Shown piece by piece: positions 27,044-35,447 of a stretch of 64,000 nt of DNA (position 1 is the first letter of the stretch; every line of letters begins with the position of its first letter). The stretch is from Algoriphagus sp. PAP.12 (lineage in GTDB: Bacteria > Bacteroidota > Bacteroidia > Cytophagales > Cyclobacteriaceae), in assembly GCF_026652115.1 (NCBI RefSeq), contig NZ_JAPPSQ010000014.1, positions 62,001 to 126,000 on the forward strand, given 5' to 3'. A program made the position numbers and the translations under genes. The notes beneath the pieces are model-generated. The model had not been told where the DNA came from and searched no databases. It worked only from the letters and a program-made list of their open reading frames with translations.

Positions 27044-28890
27044 AGTTGAATTGATAAATTGAAATGATAAGATCTTCCGGGCATGGGTCGGAGATATAAA
27101 ACTTGATAGTTGGTGTCAAAAAGATTTTGGATTCGGAATTGCATCGGGATCTTGATTTTACCGATCGAAAAGCCCTCATAAGAAAAGCGGCTGTTCCAAA
27201 GTGTAAAAGGGTCCATCATACGTGGATTGTCGGCAGTAACGCTTCTTTTTCCAGTATAGTCCCCTGCAAAAGAAATCGAGAAACCATTCAACTTTCCTCC
27301 AATTCCAACTGTCGCTTGGTGTTGGGGTGTGTAAGGAAGTTGTTTTCCGAGGGATGGATCATTTTCAGCAATTCCCTGAATCGAAACAGCTCTGTTGAAG
27401 CTGTATTGCCAATGTGGATTCCAGTGTATTTTTCCCGTTTGAAAATTCGCTTTGCCTTGGTATTCTATTCCTTCCGACCTTACTTTTCTGATGTTTTGAG
27501 GGGACCAAACAGAACCATTGGGTAGCCAAATGATCCAATTGTCCACATCCATCCAGTACCCGGTCAGGCTTTGTTCTAAATTTTTGGATTGCCAAAGAAA
27601 CCCAGATTCTGCATTCCAGCTTTTCTCTGGAAGTAAATCCGGGTTTCCTCCGGGTTTCCAAAATCGGTCATTGAGTGTGGGCACTTTGAATCCCATACTT
27701 CCAGAAGCTTTCAAGGTCAAACTTTGACCTTCACTTTGTTGAATTTTCCAGTCCAAACCCAGGCTCGGAATCAATGGTTTGAAGTTATCGAGGTACACGA
27801 AATGCCTTCCATTGAAAGAGAAAGTTAGCTTTTCATTTGCCAGAAATTGGATGGATTCGAAAAATTCGATTCGTTGATCAGTTGCGGAATAAGTGCTTAA
27901 ATCTCCCTTGATGAAGGAAAATCTTGTTCCTGCATGAAACTTCCACTTGTTTTTCGTTGAATAATCCCATTCAGCCCCAAAGAACAATTGCCTCGTTTTA
28001 GAAAGGCTGCCATTGAAAGTCAGGTGATCTTGTACAAGTCCGGATTTAAAAAGCCAAGATGCTTTTTGCATAAAAATCTCATAGTCCAAAGACCATTTCC
28101 AACTTTCATCCTCCTGCAAATCTTGAGTATTAGAACCCATCGGAGCTTGAATTTCCCGGTTGGCTCGATTGTACCAAAAAGAGCTGTTTAGCAACTGGTT
28201 TTCTTTGGTTTTCCAGGAAAGATCTTGCACAATTCCATATTGGTTGACCTGTCCGTGTTCTTGATCAACTGTCGGGGTTCCAGGCTTGGAAAGGTCTTCA
28301 AACCGGTAATTGTTTTCTGTAAAAAGTCTATATGCTTTGGTTTGAAAAGCCAATTTCTCAGTAGAAAACCCAGCTTTGATACGCGTATTATAAGTTCCAA
28401 AACTTCCAAACTCCTGAGAAAATAGGAGATGAGGAGTTAGGGAGAATTTTGCCGTGCTCCTCAATTGAATGCTTCCGCCGATGGATTCATTTCCAATCAA
28501 AGCTCCTGAAGATCCGAATTGAAGATCCGCCTGATCGATTGCTAAAATTGGAATTAGGGAAAGATCACTCTGTCCCAAAGAGGGGCTGTTGATGGGGAGT
28601 CCATTCCAAAAAAGTGCTGTATGACCCGCAGAAGTGCCTCGGAATGATGGTGATGAAAGCATTCCTGGTCCATATTGACGGGCGAAAATAGGACTGGTTT
28701 CTTGCAAAAGATCAGAAAGGGTTCTGCTATTATATCCTTGGATATCCTCAGAAGTCCAAGCGATTGCTTTTTGGCCCTGACCAAATCGTTGGTAGACAGG
28801 AGCTGTCACTTCGACCTCCTTCAGAGACAAAGTATCCAATCCTTCAGTTTGAAAACCGAAGGTCGACATAAACCATACGAGCAAAATCAT
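27040..28890 (-). CDS. btuB: BtuB-like TonB-dependent cobalamin receptor
   Basis: A 616-residue TonB-dependent outer-membrane receptor. It has a short signal peptide, a TonB-box-like region (LSLKEVEVTAP), a plug domain (TLSDLLQET, SFRGTSAGHTALFWNG, GSSGALIGNESIGGSI) and a 22-strand-like barrel ending in HFNLSIQL. Length matches BtuB rather than the larger SusC group, and no carboxypeptidase-like extension is present. The cobalamin riboswitch immediately upstream on the same strand is strong evidence that the ligand is a corrinoid. The BtuG-like gene overlaps its 3' end by four bases. Confidence 0.93.
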   Translation of the reverse strand: MILLVWFMSTFGFQTEGLDTLSLKEVEVTAPVYQRFGQGQKAIAWTSEDIQGYNSRTLSDLLQETSPIFARQYGPGMLSSPSFRGTSAGHTALFWNGLPINSPSLGQSDLSLIPILAIDQADLQFGSSGALIGNESIGGSIQLRSTAKFSLTPHLLFSQEFGSFGTYNTRIKAGFSTEKLAFQTKAYRLFTENNYRFEDLSKPGTPTVDQEHGQVNQYGIVQDLSWKTKENQLLNSSFWYNRANREIQAPMGSNTQDLQEDESWKWSLDYEIFMQKASWLFKSGLVQDHLTFNGSLSKTRQLFFGAEWDYSTKNKWKFHAGTRFSFIKGDLSTYSATDQRIEFFESIQFLANEKLTFSFNGRHFVYLDNFKPLIPSLGLDWKIQQSEGQSLTLKASGSMGFKVPTLNDRFWKPGGNPDLLPEKSWNAESGFLWQSKNLEQSLTGYWMDVDNWIIWLPNGSVWSPQNIRKVRSEGIEYQGKANFQTGKIHWNPHWQYSFNRAVSIQGIAENDPSLGKQLPYTPQHQATVGIGGKLNGFSISFAGDYTGKRSVTADNPRMMDPFTLWNSRFSYEGFSIGKIKIPMQFRIQNLFDTNYQVLYLRPMPGRSYHFNLSIQL

Positions 28891-29009
28891 GCCTGATCGA
28901 ATTAATTTTCAATTCGATTCGGGCTTGAAGAGAAATAGGAAGAAATCAGAATGGGGATTCCCAGTCAATTCTCCATCGCTTTTCCTCCGAAAGCACTGAA
29001 TCAATAGAA

Positions 29010-29222
29010 TCAGGCAGGTCTCCTGGCTCGTCTGACTCTTGCCGGCCTTCTCAAGCTTTCCTGATTGGATCAGGATTGCTCAATGGCGTGGGAGGCAAAA
29101 GCATTTTCCACTCAAAATTTCTTCTGAACAGATTCAGACTTACAGTTGCGGGGACAGCTCCGGTATCACACCGGATTCCCTTTTAATCCAAGACTCGAAG
29201 CTTCGAATCCGGAACCTGTTTC
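29010..29222 (-). ncRNA. Cobalamin (B12) riboswitch controlling btuB-btuG
   Basis: On the minus strand the conserved elements occur in order: AAAAGGGAATCCGGTG near 29178, ACCGGAGCTGTCCCCGCAAC near 29150, and the B12 box GAGCCAGGAGACCTGCC near 29014-29030. Closing P1 pairs AACAGGT (about 29220) with ACCTGCC. This is the class I adenosylcobalamin aptamer layout. It is expected to repress btuB expression when B12 is plentiful; whether it acts on transcription or translation is not clear from the 3' flank. Confidence 0.95.
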
Positions 29223-29227
29223 TGCCA

Positions 29228-29259
29228 CAAACTTAGACTCAATTTTGATTTGAAACAAT
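29228..29259 (-). promoter_or_regulatory. Promoter of the riboswitch-btuB transcript
   Basis: Minus-strand ATTG (29256-29259), a 20-base spacer and TAAGTTTG (29228-29235, exact TAnnTTTG). The predicted transcript start coincides with the 5' strand of the riboswitch P1 stem. Confidence 0.5.
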
Positions 29260-29276
29260 CGGGTTTGAAAAGATTT

Positions 29277-29308
29277 TTTGTATTCGGAAATATCTTGTTC
29301 TTACTTTG
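29277..29308 (+). promoter_or_regulatory. Candidate btuF promoter
   Basis: TTTG (29277-29280), a 20-base spacer and TTACTTTG (29301-29308), close to TAnnTTTG. It would give a leader of about 18 bases before the TTG start of btuF and leaves no room for a riboswitch on this transcript. Confidence 0.45.
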
Positions 29309-29330
29309 AGGGCGAAAAAATCATTGAATA

Positions 29331-30479
29331 TTGAAAATCCAGAATAAATTTTTTAACCCGCTTTTAGCTTTGATAATTCTTTTTTCATGCGCAGAAAAGA
29401 GTGCTGAAAATGAAAATCTTACTTTAGAAAATATTCCGCTTTCGTATGCGCAAGGTTTTGATATCCAGGAAGGTGAAGGTTTTTGGATCTTGACTGTGAA
29501 TCAACCTTGGAAGGGAGCTAAGCAAAGTTTCAAATATTTGGTTTTGGAAGAGGGAAAGTCTGGTCCCGAAGGAGAATTTAATGGAGTGATTCAACTTCCA
29601 GTAGAAGAAGTGATTTTGACTTCGACCACTCAAATCCCCCATTTGGACCTTTTGGGAGAAACTCAAAAAATGATTGCTTTTCCAAATTTGGATTTAATTT
29701 CTTCTGAAAAAGTTTGGGAGAGGATTGATCAAAATTTGGTGAAAGATTTGGGGTCAGCACCCTCTGCAAATGTGGAGATGATTCTTGAAATGGAGCCTGA
29801 TTGGATGATGGTTTCGACTTTGGGTGAGGATATGAGAAATATGGATTTGTTGAATCAATCCGGTATCCCAACCCCCATCAATGGAGAGTATGTGGAACAG
29901 CATCCTTTGGGTAGAGCAGAGTGGATCAAATTTACAGGTGTGCTTTTAGGAAAATACGAAGAAGCAGATTCTGTTTTTGGGGTTGTGGAAAAAGCATATT
30001 TAGAGGCAGAGGAATTGGTAAAATCAATTCCTGATGCTGAAAAACCGACTGTTCTTACGGGAGTATTATATCAGGATATTTGGTATGCGCCTGGATCTGA
30101 AAGTTGGGGAGCTAAAATCCTTGAAAATGCAGGTGGAAACTACATTTTCAAGGAACAAAAAGGAACTGGAAGTCTGGAGCTGAATTATGAATATGTCTTG
30201 GATCAATCCATGAATTCTAAATTTTGGATTGGCTCAGCAGATTTTAATAGTCTTCAAGAAATGGGAGAGGCTGAACCGAGATACAAGGTTTTTAAAGCAT
30301 TTAAGGAAGGAAATGTATTTACATATACTGCGAAGAAAGGTCCTAAAGGCGGATTTGAGTATTTTGAGTTGGGATATATGAGACCTGATTGGGTTTTGAA
30401 GGATTTGATCAAGATCATACATCCTAACTTATTACCTGATTACCAGCTGTATTTTTACAATCAATTGAATGAAAATTAG
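29331..30479 (+). CDS. btuF: BtuF-like cobalamin ABC substrate-binding lipoprotein
   Basis: A 382-residue periplasmic binding protein of the FecB/BtuF cluster, anchored as a lipoprotein (lipobox LFSC, about residue 20). The two-lobe pattern is visible: an N-terminal lobe with LEMEPDWMMVS, a long linking helix (nt 29960-30030), then the C-terminal lobe with WYAPGSESWGAKILENAG and YMRPDWVLKDL. The start is TTG at 29331, as a stop codon lies just upstream and no ATG precedes the signal peptide. The btuC gene overlaps its 3' end by 11 bases. Cobalamin is assigned from the adjoining riboswitch and btuB; an iron-siderophore role cannot be fully excluded. Confidence 0.87.
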   Translation: MKIQNKFFNPLLALIILFSCAEKSAENENLTLENIPLSYAQGFDIQEGEGFWILTVNQPWKGAKQSFKYLVLEEGKSGPEGEFNGVIQLPVEEVILTSTTQIPHLDLLGETQKMIAFPNLDLISSEKVWERIDQNLVKDLGSAPSANVEMILEMEPDWMMVSTLGEDMRNMDLLNQSGIPTPINGEYVEQHPLGRAEWIKFTGVLLGKYEEADSVFGVVEKAYLEAEELVKSIPDAEKPTVLTGVLYQDIWYAPGSESWGAKILENAGGNYIFKEQKGTGSLELNYEYVLDQSMNSKFWIGSADFNSLQEMGEAEPRYKVFKAFKEGNVFTYTAKKGPKGGFEYFELGYMRPDWVLKDLIKIIHPNLLPDYQLYFYNQLNEN

Positions 30480-31494
30480 TAGAAATGGAATCTTGCTCGG
30501 CGGAGCATTTATGTTGCTGATATTTAGCTTATTGCTGAATGTGAGTCTTGGCTCCGTTTCTATTTCCGTTTCAGCTATTTTGGAAGGCCTATTTTCAGGG
30601 AATTGGGAGAGAAATTCATACGAACAGATCATTCTTAACTACCGTTTTCCCAAGGCGCTTGTGGCGATTTTGGCAGGAGTTGGTTTGAGTATTTCTGGTC
30701 TTCAAATGCAGACATTTTTTAGAAATCCATTAGCGGGACCCTATGTTTTGGGGATTAGTTCTGGGGCTGGATTTGGTGTAGCCATTTTGATTTTAGCGGG
30801 ATCCATTTTCGGTTTTGCAAGCAATGCCATGAATCCTTGGGCCGTTGCAGTTGCGGGTACTTTGGGAGCAGGCTTGATATTGGTTTTAGTGAGTTTGGTC
30901 GCTTGGAGGGTGAAAGATAGCATGACCTTATTGATCGTAGGGATCATGTTTGGAGCGGCTGTTTCCTCGATTATTTCTGTTTTGGCCTATTTTTCAGGAG
31001 CAGAGGCTTTGAAATTATACACGATTTGGTCCATGGGTAGCTTAGGGGGCTTGGGATGGGCTCAAGTTACTTTGCTTTCTATAGTTATCCTTTTGGGCTT
31101 GATTCCAGTTATTTTTTCCATTCGAGCTTTCAATGCCTCTTTATTGGGAGAATCCTATGCGGCAAGTATGGGGATCAGTCCAGTGAAATTGCGCTGGCTA
31201 ATGATCATCAGTACAGGTCTGATGTCAGGGGCAGTGACTGCATTTTGTGGACCTATTGCTTTTGTTGGGATAGCTGTTCCACATGTCGCCAGAATTATTT
31301 GGAAAACTTCGGATCATCGAATCCTTTTCCCAGCTTCAGCCCTTTGTGGATCGGTTTTGTTGCTTTTGTGTGATGCTATAGGCCAACTGCCAGGCTCTGC
31401 ACAAAGCCTTCCTATCAATGCAGTTACCTCATTGATCGGTGCTCCGATTGTGATTGCTTTAGTTTTAAAAAGAAATTTCAGTAAAGAATTTTAA
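30469..31494 (+). CDS. btuC: BtuC-like FecCD-family ABC permease
   Basis: A 341-residue inner-membrane permease with about ten helices. FecCD/BtuC landmarks include NYRFPKALVAILAGVGLSISG, MQTFFRNPLAGPYVLGISSGA, LLGESYAASMGI and CGPIAFVGIAVPHVARI. It would move the corrinoid from BtuF across the inner membrane with BtuD. It overlaps btuF and is separated from btuD by one base. Confidence 0.92.
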   Translation: MKISRNGILLGGAFMLLIFSLLLNVSLGSVSISVSAILEGLFSGNWERNSYEQIILNYRFPKALVAILAGVGLSISGLQMQTFFRNPLAGPYVLGISSGAGFGVAILILAGSIFGFASNAMNPWAVAVAGTLGAGLILVLVSLVAWRVKDSMTLLIVGIMFGAAVSSIISVLAYFSGAEALKLYTIWSMGSLGGLGWAQVTLLSIVILLGLIPVIFSIRAFNASLLGESYAASMGISPVKLRWLMIISTGLMSGAVTAFCGPIAFVGIAVPHVARIIWKTSDHRILFPASALCGSVLLLLCDAIGQLPGSAQSLPINAVTSLIGAPIVIALVLKRNFSKEF

Positions 31495-31495
31495 C

Positions 31496-32470
31496 ATGAA
31501 GAAAGCTGTCATTTCGGGAAAGAATTTAAGTCTGGGTTATAAAAAAGGCGAAACGAAGAAAGAGATTCTACATGGATTGAATTTCGATTTGTACGCTGGG
31601 CAATTGACCTGTCTTTTAGGAGCAAACGGAGTTGGAAAAACTACTTTGGTAAAGGCAATTATGGGGAGAATTCCTGTTTGGAATGGAAAATTGTTGGTAG
31701 AAGGCAAGGAGCTTTCTAAACTTAATTCTAAAGAACTTTCCAAATTACTCGCAGTGGTATTGACAGAGCCAATTGTAGCTGGAAATATGACCGTTGGCCA
31801 ATTGGTTAGTTTGGGTAGAACTCCATACTTGAATTGGTCGGGATATTTGTCCGCACATGATAAACAAGTGGTAGAAGAAGCTTTGATTTCTACACAGATT
31901 TTGGAAATCAAGGATGAGAGATTAAGTGAAATATCAGATGGACAAAGACAAAAAGCTATGATTGCACGTGCTCTTGCTCAGGATGCACCGATCATGATTT
32001 TGGATGAACCTACAGCTCATTTGGACCTAGTCAATCGATTTGAGATTATGGAATTACTCCATTCCATTTCTCAGTCTCAAAACAAAAGTATCCTCGTGAT
32101 TACTCATGATTTGGATATTGCTCTGGAAACCTCCGATCAACTTTGGATTATGAGGAAAGAGAAGAAATTAATCGCTGGATTAACCGAAGATTTGATCGTA
32201 AAAGGACTGATAGATTCTCTTTTTTCTAAAGAAAAAATCCATTTTAATTCTAAAAGGGGAAAGGTAGAGCTTGAAAATAAATTGGCAAAGCTGGATTTCG
32301 AGGGAGATGAATCTCTTGCATTCTGGATTCAAAAGGCCTTGGGAAAAGCAAATATTACTGAGGTGAAAAGCGCTATAAAAATTCAAGAAAACCCATTTTT
32401 TATTCATTATGAAGACTTGGAATTCAGCTCGATACAAGAATTTGTAGCCTTTTTATTTTTAGGAGAATAA
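31496..32470 (+). CDS. btuD: BtuD-like ABC ATPase with C-terminal extension
   Basis: A 324-residue ATPase of the FecE/BtuD type. Walker A is GANGVGKTT, the signature is ISDGQRQKAMIARAL (a variant of LSGGQ) and Walker B is IMILDEPTAHLD. The ABC domain ends near residue 245; about 80 further residues follow (LENKLAKLDFEGDESLAFWIQKAL and onward), which are not part of the standard 250-residue protein. This tail is acidic and looks like a small alpha-beta domain of unknown role. It is the last gene of btuFCD. Confidence 0.9.
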   Translation: MKKAVISGKNLSLGYKKGETKKEILHGLNFDLYAGQLTCLLGANGVGKTTLVKAIMGRIPVWNGKLLVEGKELSKLNSKELSKLLAVVLTEPIVAGNMTVGQLVSLGRTPYLNWSGYLSAHDKQVVEEALISTQILEIKDERLSEISDGQRQKAMIARALAQDAPIMILDEPTAHLDLVNRFEIMELLHSISQSQNKSILVITHDLDIALETSDQLWIMRKEKKLIAGLTEDLIVKGLIDSLFSKEKIHFNSKRGKVELENKLAKLDFEGDESLAFWIQKALGKANITEVKSAIKIQENPFFIHYEDLEFSSIQEFVAFLFLGE

Positions 32471-32543
32471 ATATCAATTCATTTATAAATCCATAAAACC
32501 TATCAAAAAAGTAGAGAATTGCTTTATTGAATCACTTTTTTCA

Positions 32544-32551
32544 TATATTTG
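32544..32551 (+). promoter_or_regulatory. Candidate -7 element for the MarR gene
   Basis: TATATTTG matches TAnnTTTG, 17 bases before ATG 32569. It lies inside an alternative N-terminal extension beginning at TTG 32527, which is evidence against that extension. Confidence 0.35.
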
Positions 32552-32568
32552 TCACACTAATTATTTGT

Positions 32569-33018
32569 ATGACACAAGAGCAATTCGCAAAATATTCTTT
32601 CTTGCTGGACCGTACTGCCAGAAAAGTCAAGCAATATGCCCAGCAGCAGTTCAAGTCAGGGGATTTTGATGTGACGGTGGACCAATGGTTGGTGATGAAA
32701 AACCTTTCAGAAAATGGTCCATCAAGTCAAACCGAGTTGGCAGGATTGGTTTTCAAGGATCATCCTACTTTAACTCGGATCATTGATCTACTAAGCAAGA
32801 AAGGTTATGTGGAAAGAGTGCCGCATCCTCAGGACAGAAGGAGCTTCCAATTGCACTTGACTGAGGCAGGGGTGTCAAAAGTCACTGCTCTCCGTCCTCA
32901 AATATTAGAGATTCGCGAAAAAGCTTGGGAGAATCTGAATCAAACGGATTTTGATGAGTTTAAGCGAATCTTAAATACCATCTACCAAAATTTGGATGGC
33001 CAAGTAATAGAAGATTAA
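32569..33018 (+). CDS. MarR-family transcriptional regulator
   Basis: A 149-residue winged-helix repressor. The recognition-helix region SQTELAGLVFKDHPTLTRIIDLL and the wing with HPQDRRSFQLHLTEAG are the standard MarR DRR motif. The start at 32569 (MTQEQF) is preferred over TTG 32527 because of family length and an intervening promoter element. Its target is not visible; the next gene, a ferredoxin reductase, starts 52 bp later on the same strand and may be co-transcribed. Confidence 0.93.
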   Translation: MTQEQFAKYSFLLDRTARKVKQYAQQQFKSGDFDVTVDQWLVMKNLSENGPSSQTELAGLVFKDHPTLTRIIDLLSKKGYVERVPHPQDRRSFQLHLTEAGVSKVTALRPQILEIREKAWENLNQTDFDEFKRILNTIYQNLDGQVIED

Positions 33019-33069
33019 GAATAAAATTTAAAATAGAAAATCCAGGGATTTCCCATAAAGAACTTCGAT

Positions 33070-34074
33070 ATGATTCACACCGATTTATGTATCATTGGAG
33101 CAGGCCCAGTGGGCTTATTTGCAGTTTTTGAAGCAGGTCTGCTCAAAATGCGTTGTCATTTGATCGATGCTTTGCCACAAGTGGGAGGGCAGCTTTCAGA
33201 AATTTATCCTCAGAAGCCTATCTATGATATTCCAGGATATCCAGAAGTAAAGGCTCAGGATTTGGTTGACAACTTGATGGAGCAAATCAAGCCTTTCAAA
33301 CCAACTTTTACCTTGGGAGAAAGAGTTGATCATTTGGATAAGCAAGAAGATGGAAGTTACATCGTGACAACAAGCGACAAGACTCATGTTCATGCCAAAG
33401 TGATTGTAATTGCTGGAGGTTTGGGATGTTTTGAGCCTAGAAAGCCGGTTTTGGATAATTTGGAGACTTTCGAAGGAAAAGGAATCACTTACATGGTGAA
33501 GAATCCTGAGACTTTCAGAGGTAAAAAAGTTGTCTTGGCAGGTGGAGGTGACTCTGCTTTGGACTGGACAATCTACCTTTCTAAAGTTGCTGAGAAAGTT
33601 ACTTTGGTGCATAGAAATGAAACTTTCAGAGGAGCTCCTGATTCTGCTGCGAAAGTATTTGATTTGGCCAGCCAAGGTAAAATTGACTTGATCCTTTCTG
33701 CAAATTTGAAGGAAGTTGGAGGAAACGGAGTATTGAATTCCGTAACTCTTCACGATAAAGCCAAGACCGAAATCAAGATTGATGCAGATTATTTGATTCC
33801 TTTGTTCGGTTTGAGTCCGAAGTTGGGACCAATTGCAGATTGGGGGCTTTCTATCGATAAAAATGCGATCGAAGTAGACACCAGAGATTACTCTACTGGA
33901 GTGGAAAGAATCTACGCGATTGGAGATATCAATACCTATGAAGGAAAATTGAAATTGATCCTTTGTGGATTCCATGAAGCTGCGATCATGATGCACTCTG
34001 CCTTCAAGTATGTATATCCGGATCAGAAATTGAGCTTCAAATACACAACTGTTAATGGAGTAAACACATTTTAA
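33070..34074 (+). CDS. TrxR-like ferredoxin/flavodoxin-NADP+ reductase
   Basis: A 334-residue FAD enzyme with thioredoxin-reductase architecture. FAD motif GAGPVG is at residues 11-16 and the NADPH motif AGGGDSALDW near residue 157, while the redox CxxC of true thioredoxin reductases is missing. The sequence DALPQVGGQLSEIYPQK is characteristic of the YumC/Chlorobium-type ferredoxin-NADP+ reductases. A C-terminal GDINTYEGKLKL supports FAD binding. A 2Fe-2S ferredoxin gene follows 15 bp later and is its likely partner. Confidence 0.93.
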   Translation: MIHTDLCIIGAGPVGLFAVFEAGLLKMRCHLIDALPQVGGQLSEIYPQKPIYDIPGYPEVKAQDLVDNLMEQIKPFKPTFTLGERVDHLDKQEDGSYIVTTSDKTHVHAKVIVIAGGLGCFEPRKPVLDNLETFEGKGITYMVKNPETFRGKKVVLAGGGDSALDWTIYLSKVAEKVTLVHRNETFRGAPDSAAKVFDLASQGKIDLILSANLKEVGGNGVLNSVTLHDKAKTEIKIDADYLIPLFGLSPKLGPIADWGLSIDKNAIEVDTRDYSTGVERIYAIGDINTYEGKLKLILCGFHEAAIMMHSAFKYVYPDQKLSFKYTTVNGVNTF

Positions 34075-34089
34075 TTCTATTTTTGAATC

Positions 34090-34413
34090 ATGGTAAATTT
34101 CACTGTAGAAGATCACGACGGTAACCGTCAAGAAATAGAAGCTCCTGACGATATGGGCTTCAGCCTAATGGAAATTTTGAAAGCTTCAGAATATCCTGTT
34201 TTGGCAACTTGTGGAGGGATGGCTCTTTGCGCTACCTGCCATGTGGAGATTTTGGAAGGAAAAGACGAATTGGGAGAAGCTACAGATGTAGAATTGGACC
34301 AATTGGAAAATCTTCCAGAATACTATCCAACTTCAAGATTGGCTTGCCAAATCCGTATCGGAGATATTTTGGAAGGAGCAGTAGTGAAGCTAAGAGGAGA
34401 AGACGTCGTCTAA
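34090..34413 (+). CDS. Adrenodoxin-type [2Fe-2S] ferredoxin
   Basis: A 107-residue ferredoxin with the four cluster ligands Cys41, Cys47, Cys50 and Cys86 in TCGGMALCATCH and RLACQI. The spacing C-x5-C-x2-C-x35-C and the acidic stretch at about 59-79 fit the adrenodoxin/putidaredoxin group. Directly after a TrxR-like reductase, it forms a two-gene electron-transfer chain, NADPH to reductase to ferredoxin. The final acceptor is unknown. A terminator follows. Confidence 0.95.
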   Translation: MVNFTVEDHDGNRQEIEAPDDMGFSLMEILKASEYPVLATCGGMALCATCHVEILEGKDELGEATDVELDQLENLPEYYPTSRLACQIRIGDILEGAVVKLRGEDVV

Positions 34414-34433
34414 GTCAAAAAGATTTATAGTTG

Positions 34434-34462
34434 AAAACCACCTCAAAAGGGTGGTTTTTTTT
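34434..34462 (+). terminator. Terminator after the reductase-ferredoxin operon
   Basis: A 9-bp stem AAAACCACC / GGTGGTTTT followed by eight T in total. It also shows that the next gene starts at the ATG downstream, not at a GTG lying within this hairpin. Confidence 0.85.
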
Positions 34463-34492
34463 ATTTTCAAGAAACATGTCAATCATTTCCTT

Positions 34493-34936
34493 ATGAAAGC
34501 TTTATTTCTCTCTCTCTTATTTTTTCTTCCTGCCTTTGTCTTTGCTCAAATATCTGATGTGCAAAAAGAAAGTTCATTGAAGATCAATCAGTTGATTCAT
34601 ACCTATTCAAAAGCGAGGGAAACGAAAGATTATGAACTTTTAAAATCCATCCTTACGGAAAATGTGGATCAATTGGTTTCGAATGGGGAATGGAGAAATG
34701 GTATCAATGAGGCCATTGAGGGAATGATGGCAAGCTCCAGTTCCAATCCTGGTGGACGTTCATTGGAAGTCGAGAAAATCAAATTTTTATCCGATGAAAT
34801 AGCGGTTGTGGATTGTCGCTATTTGATTTCGGCACCGAATGGAGATCAGAGAAAACTTTGGAGCAGTTTTGTGGTTGTTTTCTCGAAAAAGACCTGGAAA
34901 ATCTCGGCAATTAGAAATATGGATCCCGGAAATTAA
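34493..34936 (+). CDS. Exported SnoaL/DUF4440-like protein
   Basis: A 147-residue protein with a signal peptide (ending VFAQ, about residue 19) and one NTF2/SnoaL-like cone domain. The helix-turn ARETKDYELLKSILTENV, the strand pair EVEKIKFLSDEIAVVDCRY and the final KKTWKISAIRNM fit the SgcJ/DUF4440 group. No catalytic residues can be assigned. The ATG at 34493 is chosen because an upstream GTG would lie inside a terminator and would precede the signal peptide by 14 residues. Confidence 0.82.
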   Translation: MKALFLSLLFFLPAFVFAQISDVQKESSLKINQLIHTYSKARETKDYELLKSILTENVDQLVSNGEWRNGINEAIEGMMASSSSNPGGRSLEVEKIKFLSDEIAVVDCRYLISAPNGDQRKLWSSFVVVFSKKTWKISAIRNMDPGN

Positions 34937-35002
34937 TTTTTCTAAAGAATGTATCAATTCGGTGAACAATAGCGTATTGAGAATAGTTTTTAAGCTATTC
35001 TT

Positions 35003-35383
35003 ATGAGATACATTTACATTTTATTTTTGCTTATGGTAGTTTCCTCCTGCCAGATTTTTGAGTCTGCTTCCAAAGATTACACCTTGGAAGAGCTAGAAAT
35101 TCTCTATGGAGAAATCCAAGAGCTATCCGAATCAAAATCCTGTACAAATTCCTCGGAATGGAAGTTTGTGGCATTGGGAAGTAAGCCTTGCGGTGGACCT
35201 TGGAAATATATTGCCTATTCTTCTTCGATTGATGAGGCTAAGTTTTTGGAAAAAGTGAAGACTTACAACAAGCTTCAAGCGGAGGATAATGCAAAAAATG
35301 AAAGATTTTCAGACTGTATGTATGTAAGCCCACCTAGTTCGGTGGTATGTGAGGCCGGGAAGCCTGTATTTCAGTATGATTAA
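35003..35383 (+). CDS. Cys-rich lipoprotein, unknown
   Basis: A 126-residue lipoprotein with lipobox VSSC (Cys16). Four further Cys occur in the mature domain, in KSCTNS, SKPCGGPW, SDCMYV and VVCEAG, so two disulfides are likely. The motif GSKPCGGPWKYIAYS is striking and I recall it from other small exported proteins without known function. A hairpin (34980-35001) ends one base before the ATG. It is monocistronic with a terminator. Confidence 0.8.
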   Translation: MRYIYILFLLMVVSSCQIFESASKDYTLEELEILYGEIQELSESKSCTNSSEWKFVALGSKPCGGPWKYIAYSSSIDEAKFLEKVKTYNKLQAEDNAKNERFSDCMYVSPPSSVVCEAGKPVFQYD

Positions 35384-35387
35384 GGTT

Positions 35388-35417
35388 ATTGTTTCGTTTT
35401 GAAACAATTATTTTTTT
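35388..35417 (+). terminator. Terminator after the Cys-rich lipoprotein
   Basis: An 8-bp stem ATTGTTTC / GAAACAAT with a 5-base loop, followed by seven T residues. Confidence 0.8.
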
Positions 35418-35447
35418 GGTTTTATTGGAAGGATATTCCCTTATCCT

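Larger units (their letters stand above)
28891..29330. other. Intergenic region of the B12 locus
   Basis: This 440-base gap holds the minus-strand cobalamin riboswitch (about 29010-29222), about 120 bases of leader before btuB, and two divergent promoter-like sequences at 29228-29308. No protein-coding gene is supported. Confidence 0.8.

Noticed and set aside
29039-29236. A 65-codon plus-strand frame inside the btuB leader
   Set aside because: It lies within the antisense of the cobalamin riboswitch and has no protein-like features.
33196-34131. A 311-codon open frame antisense to the ferredoxin reductase gene
   Set aside because: It mirrors a well-supported FAD enzyme, its translation has no recognisable domain and no promoter or start context, so it is a shadow frame.
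34451-34492. GTG start for the SnoaL-like protein
   Set aside because: It lies inside the terminator hairpin of the preceding operon and would put 14 residues before the signal peptide.
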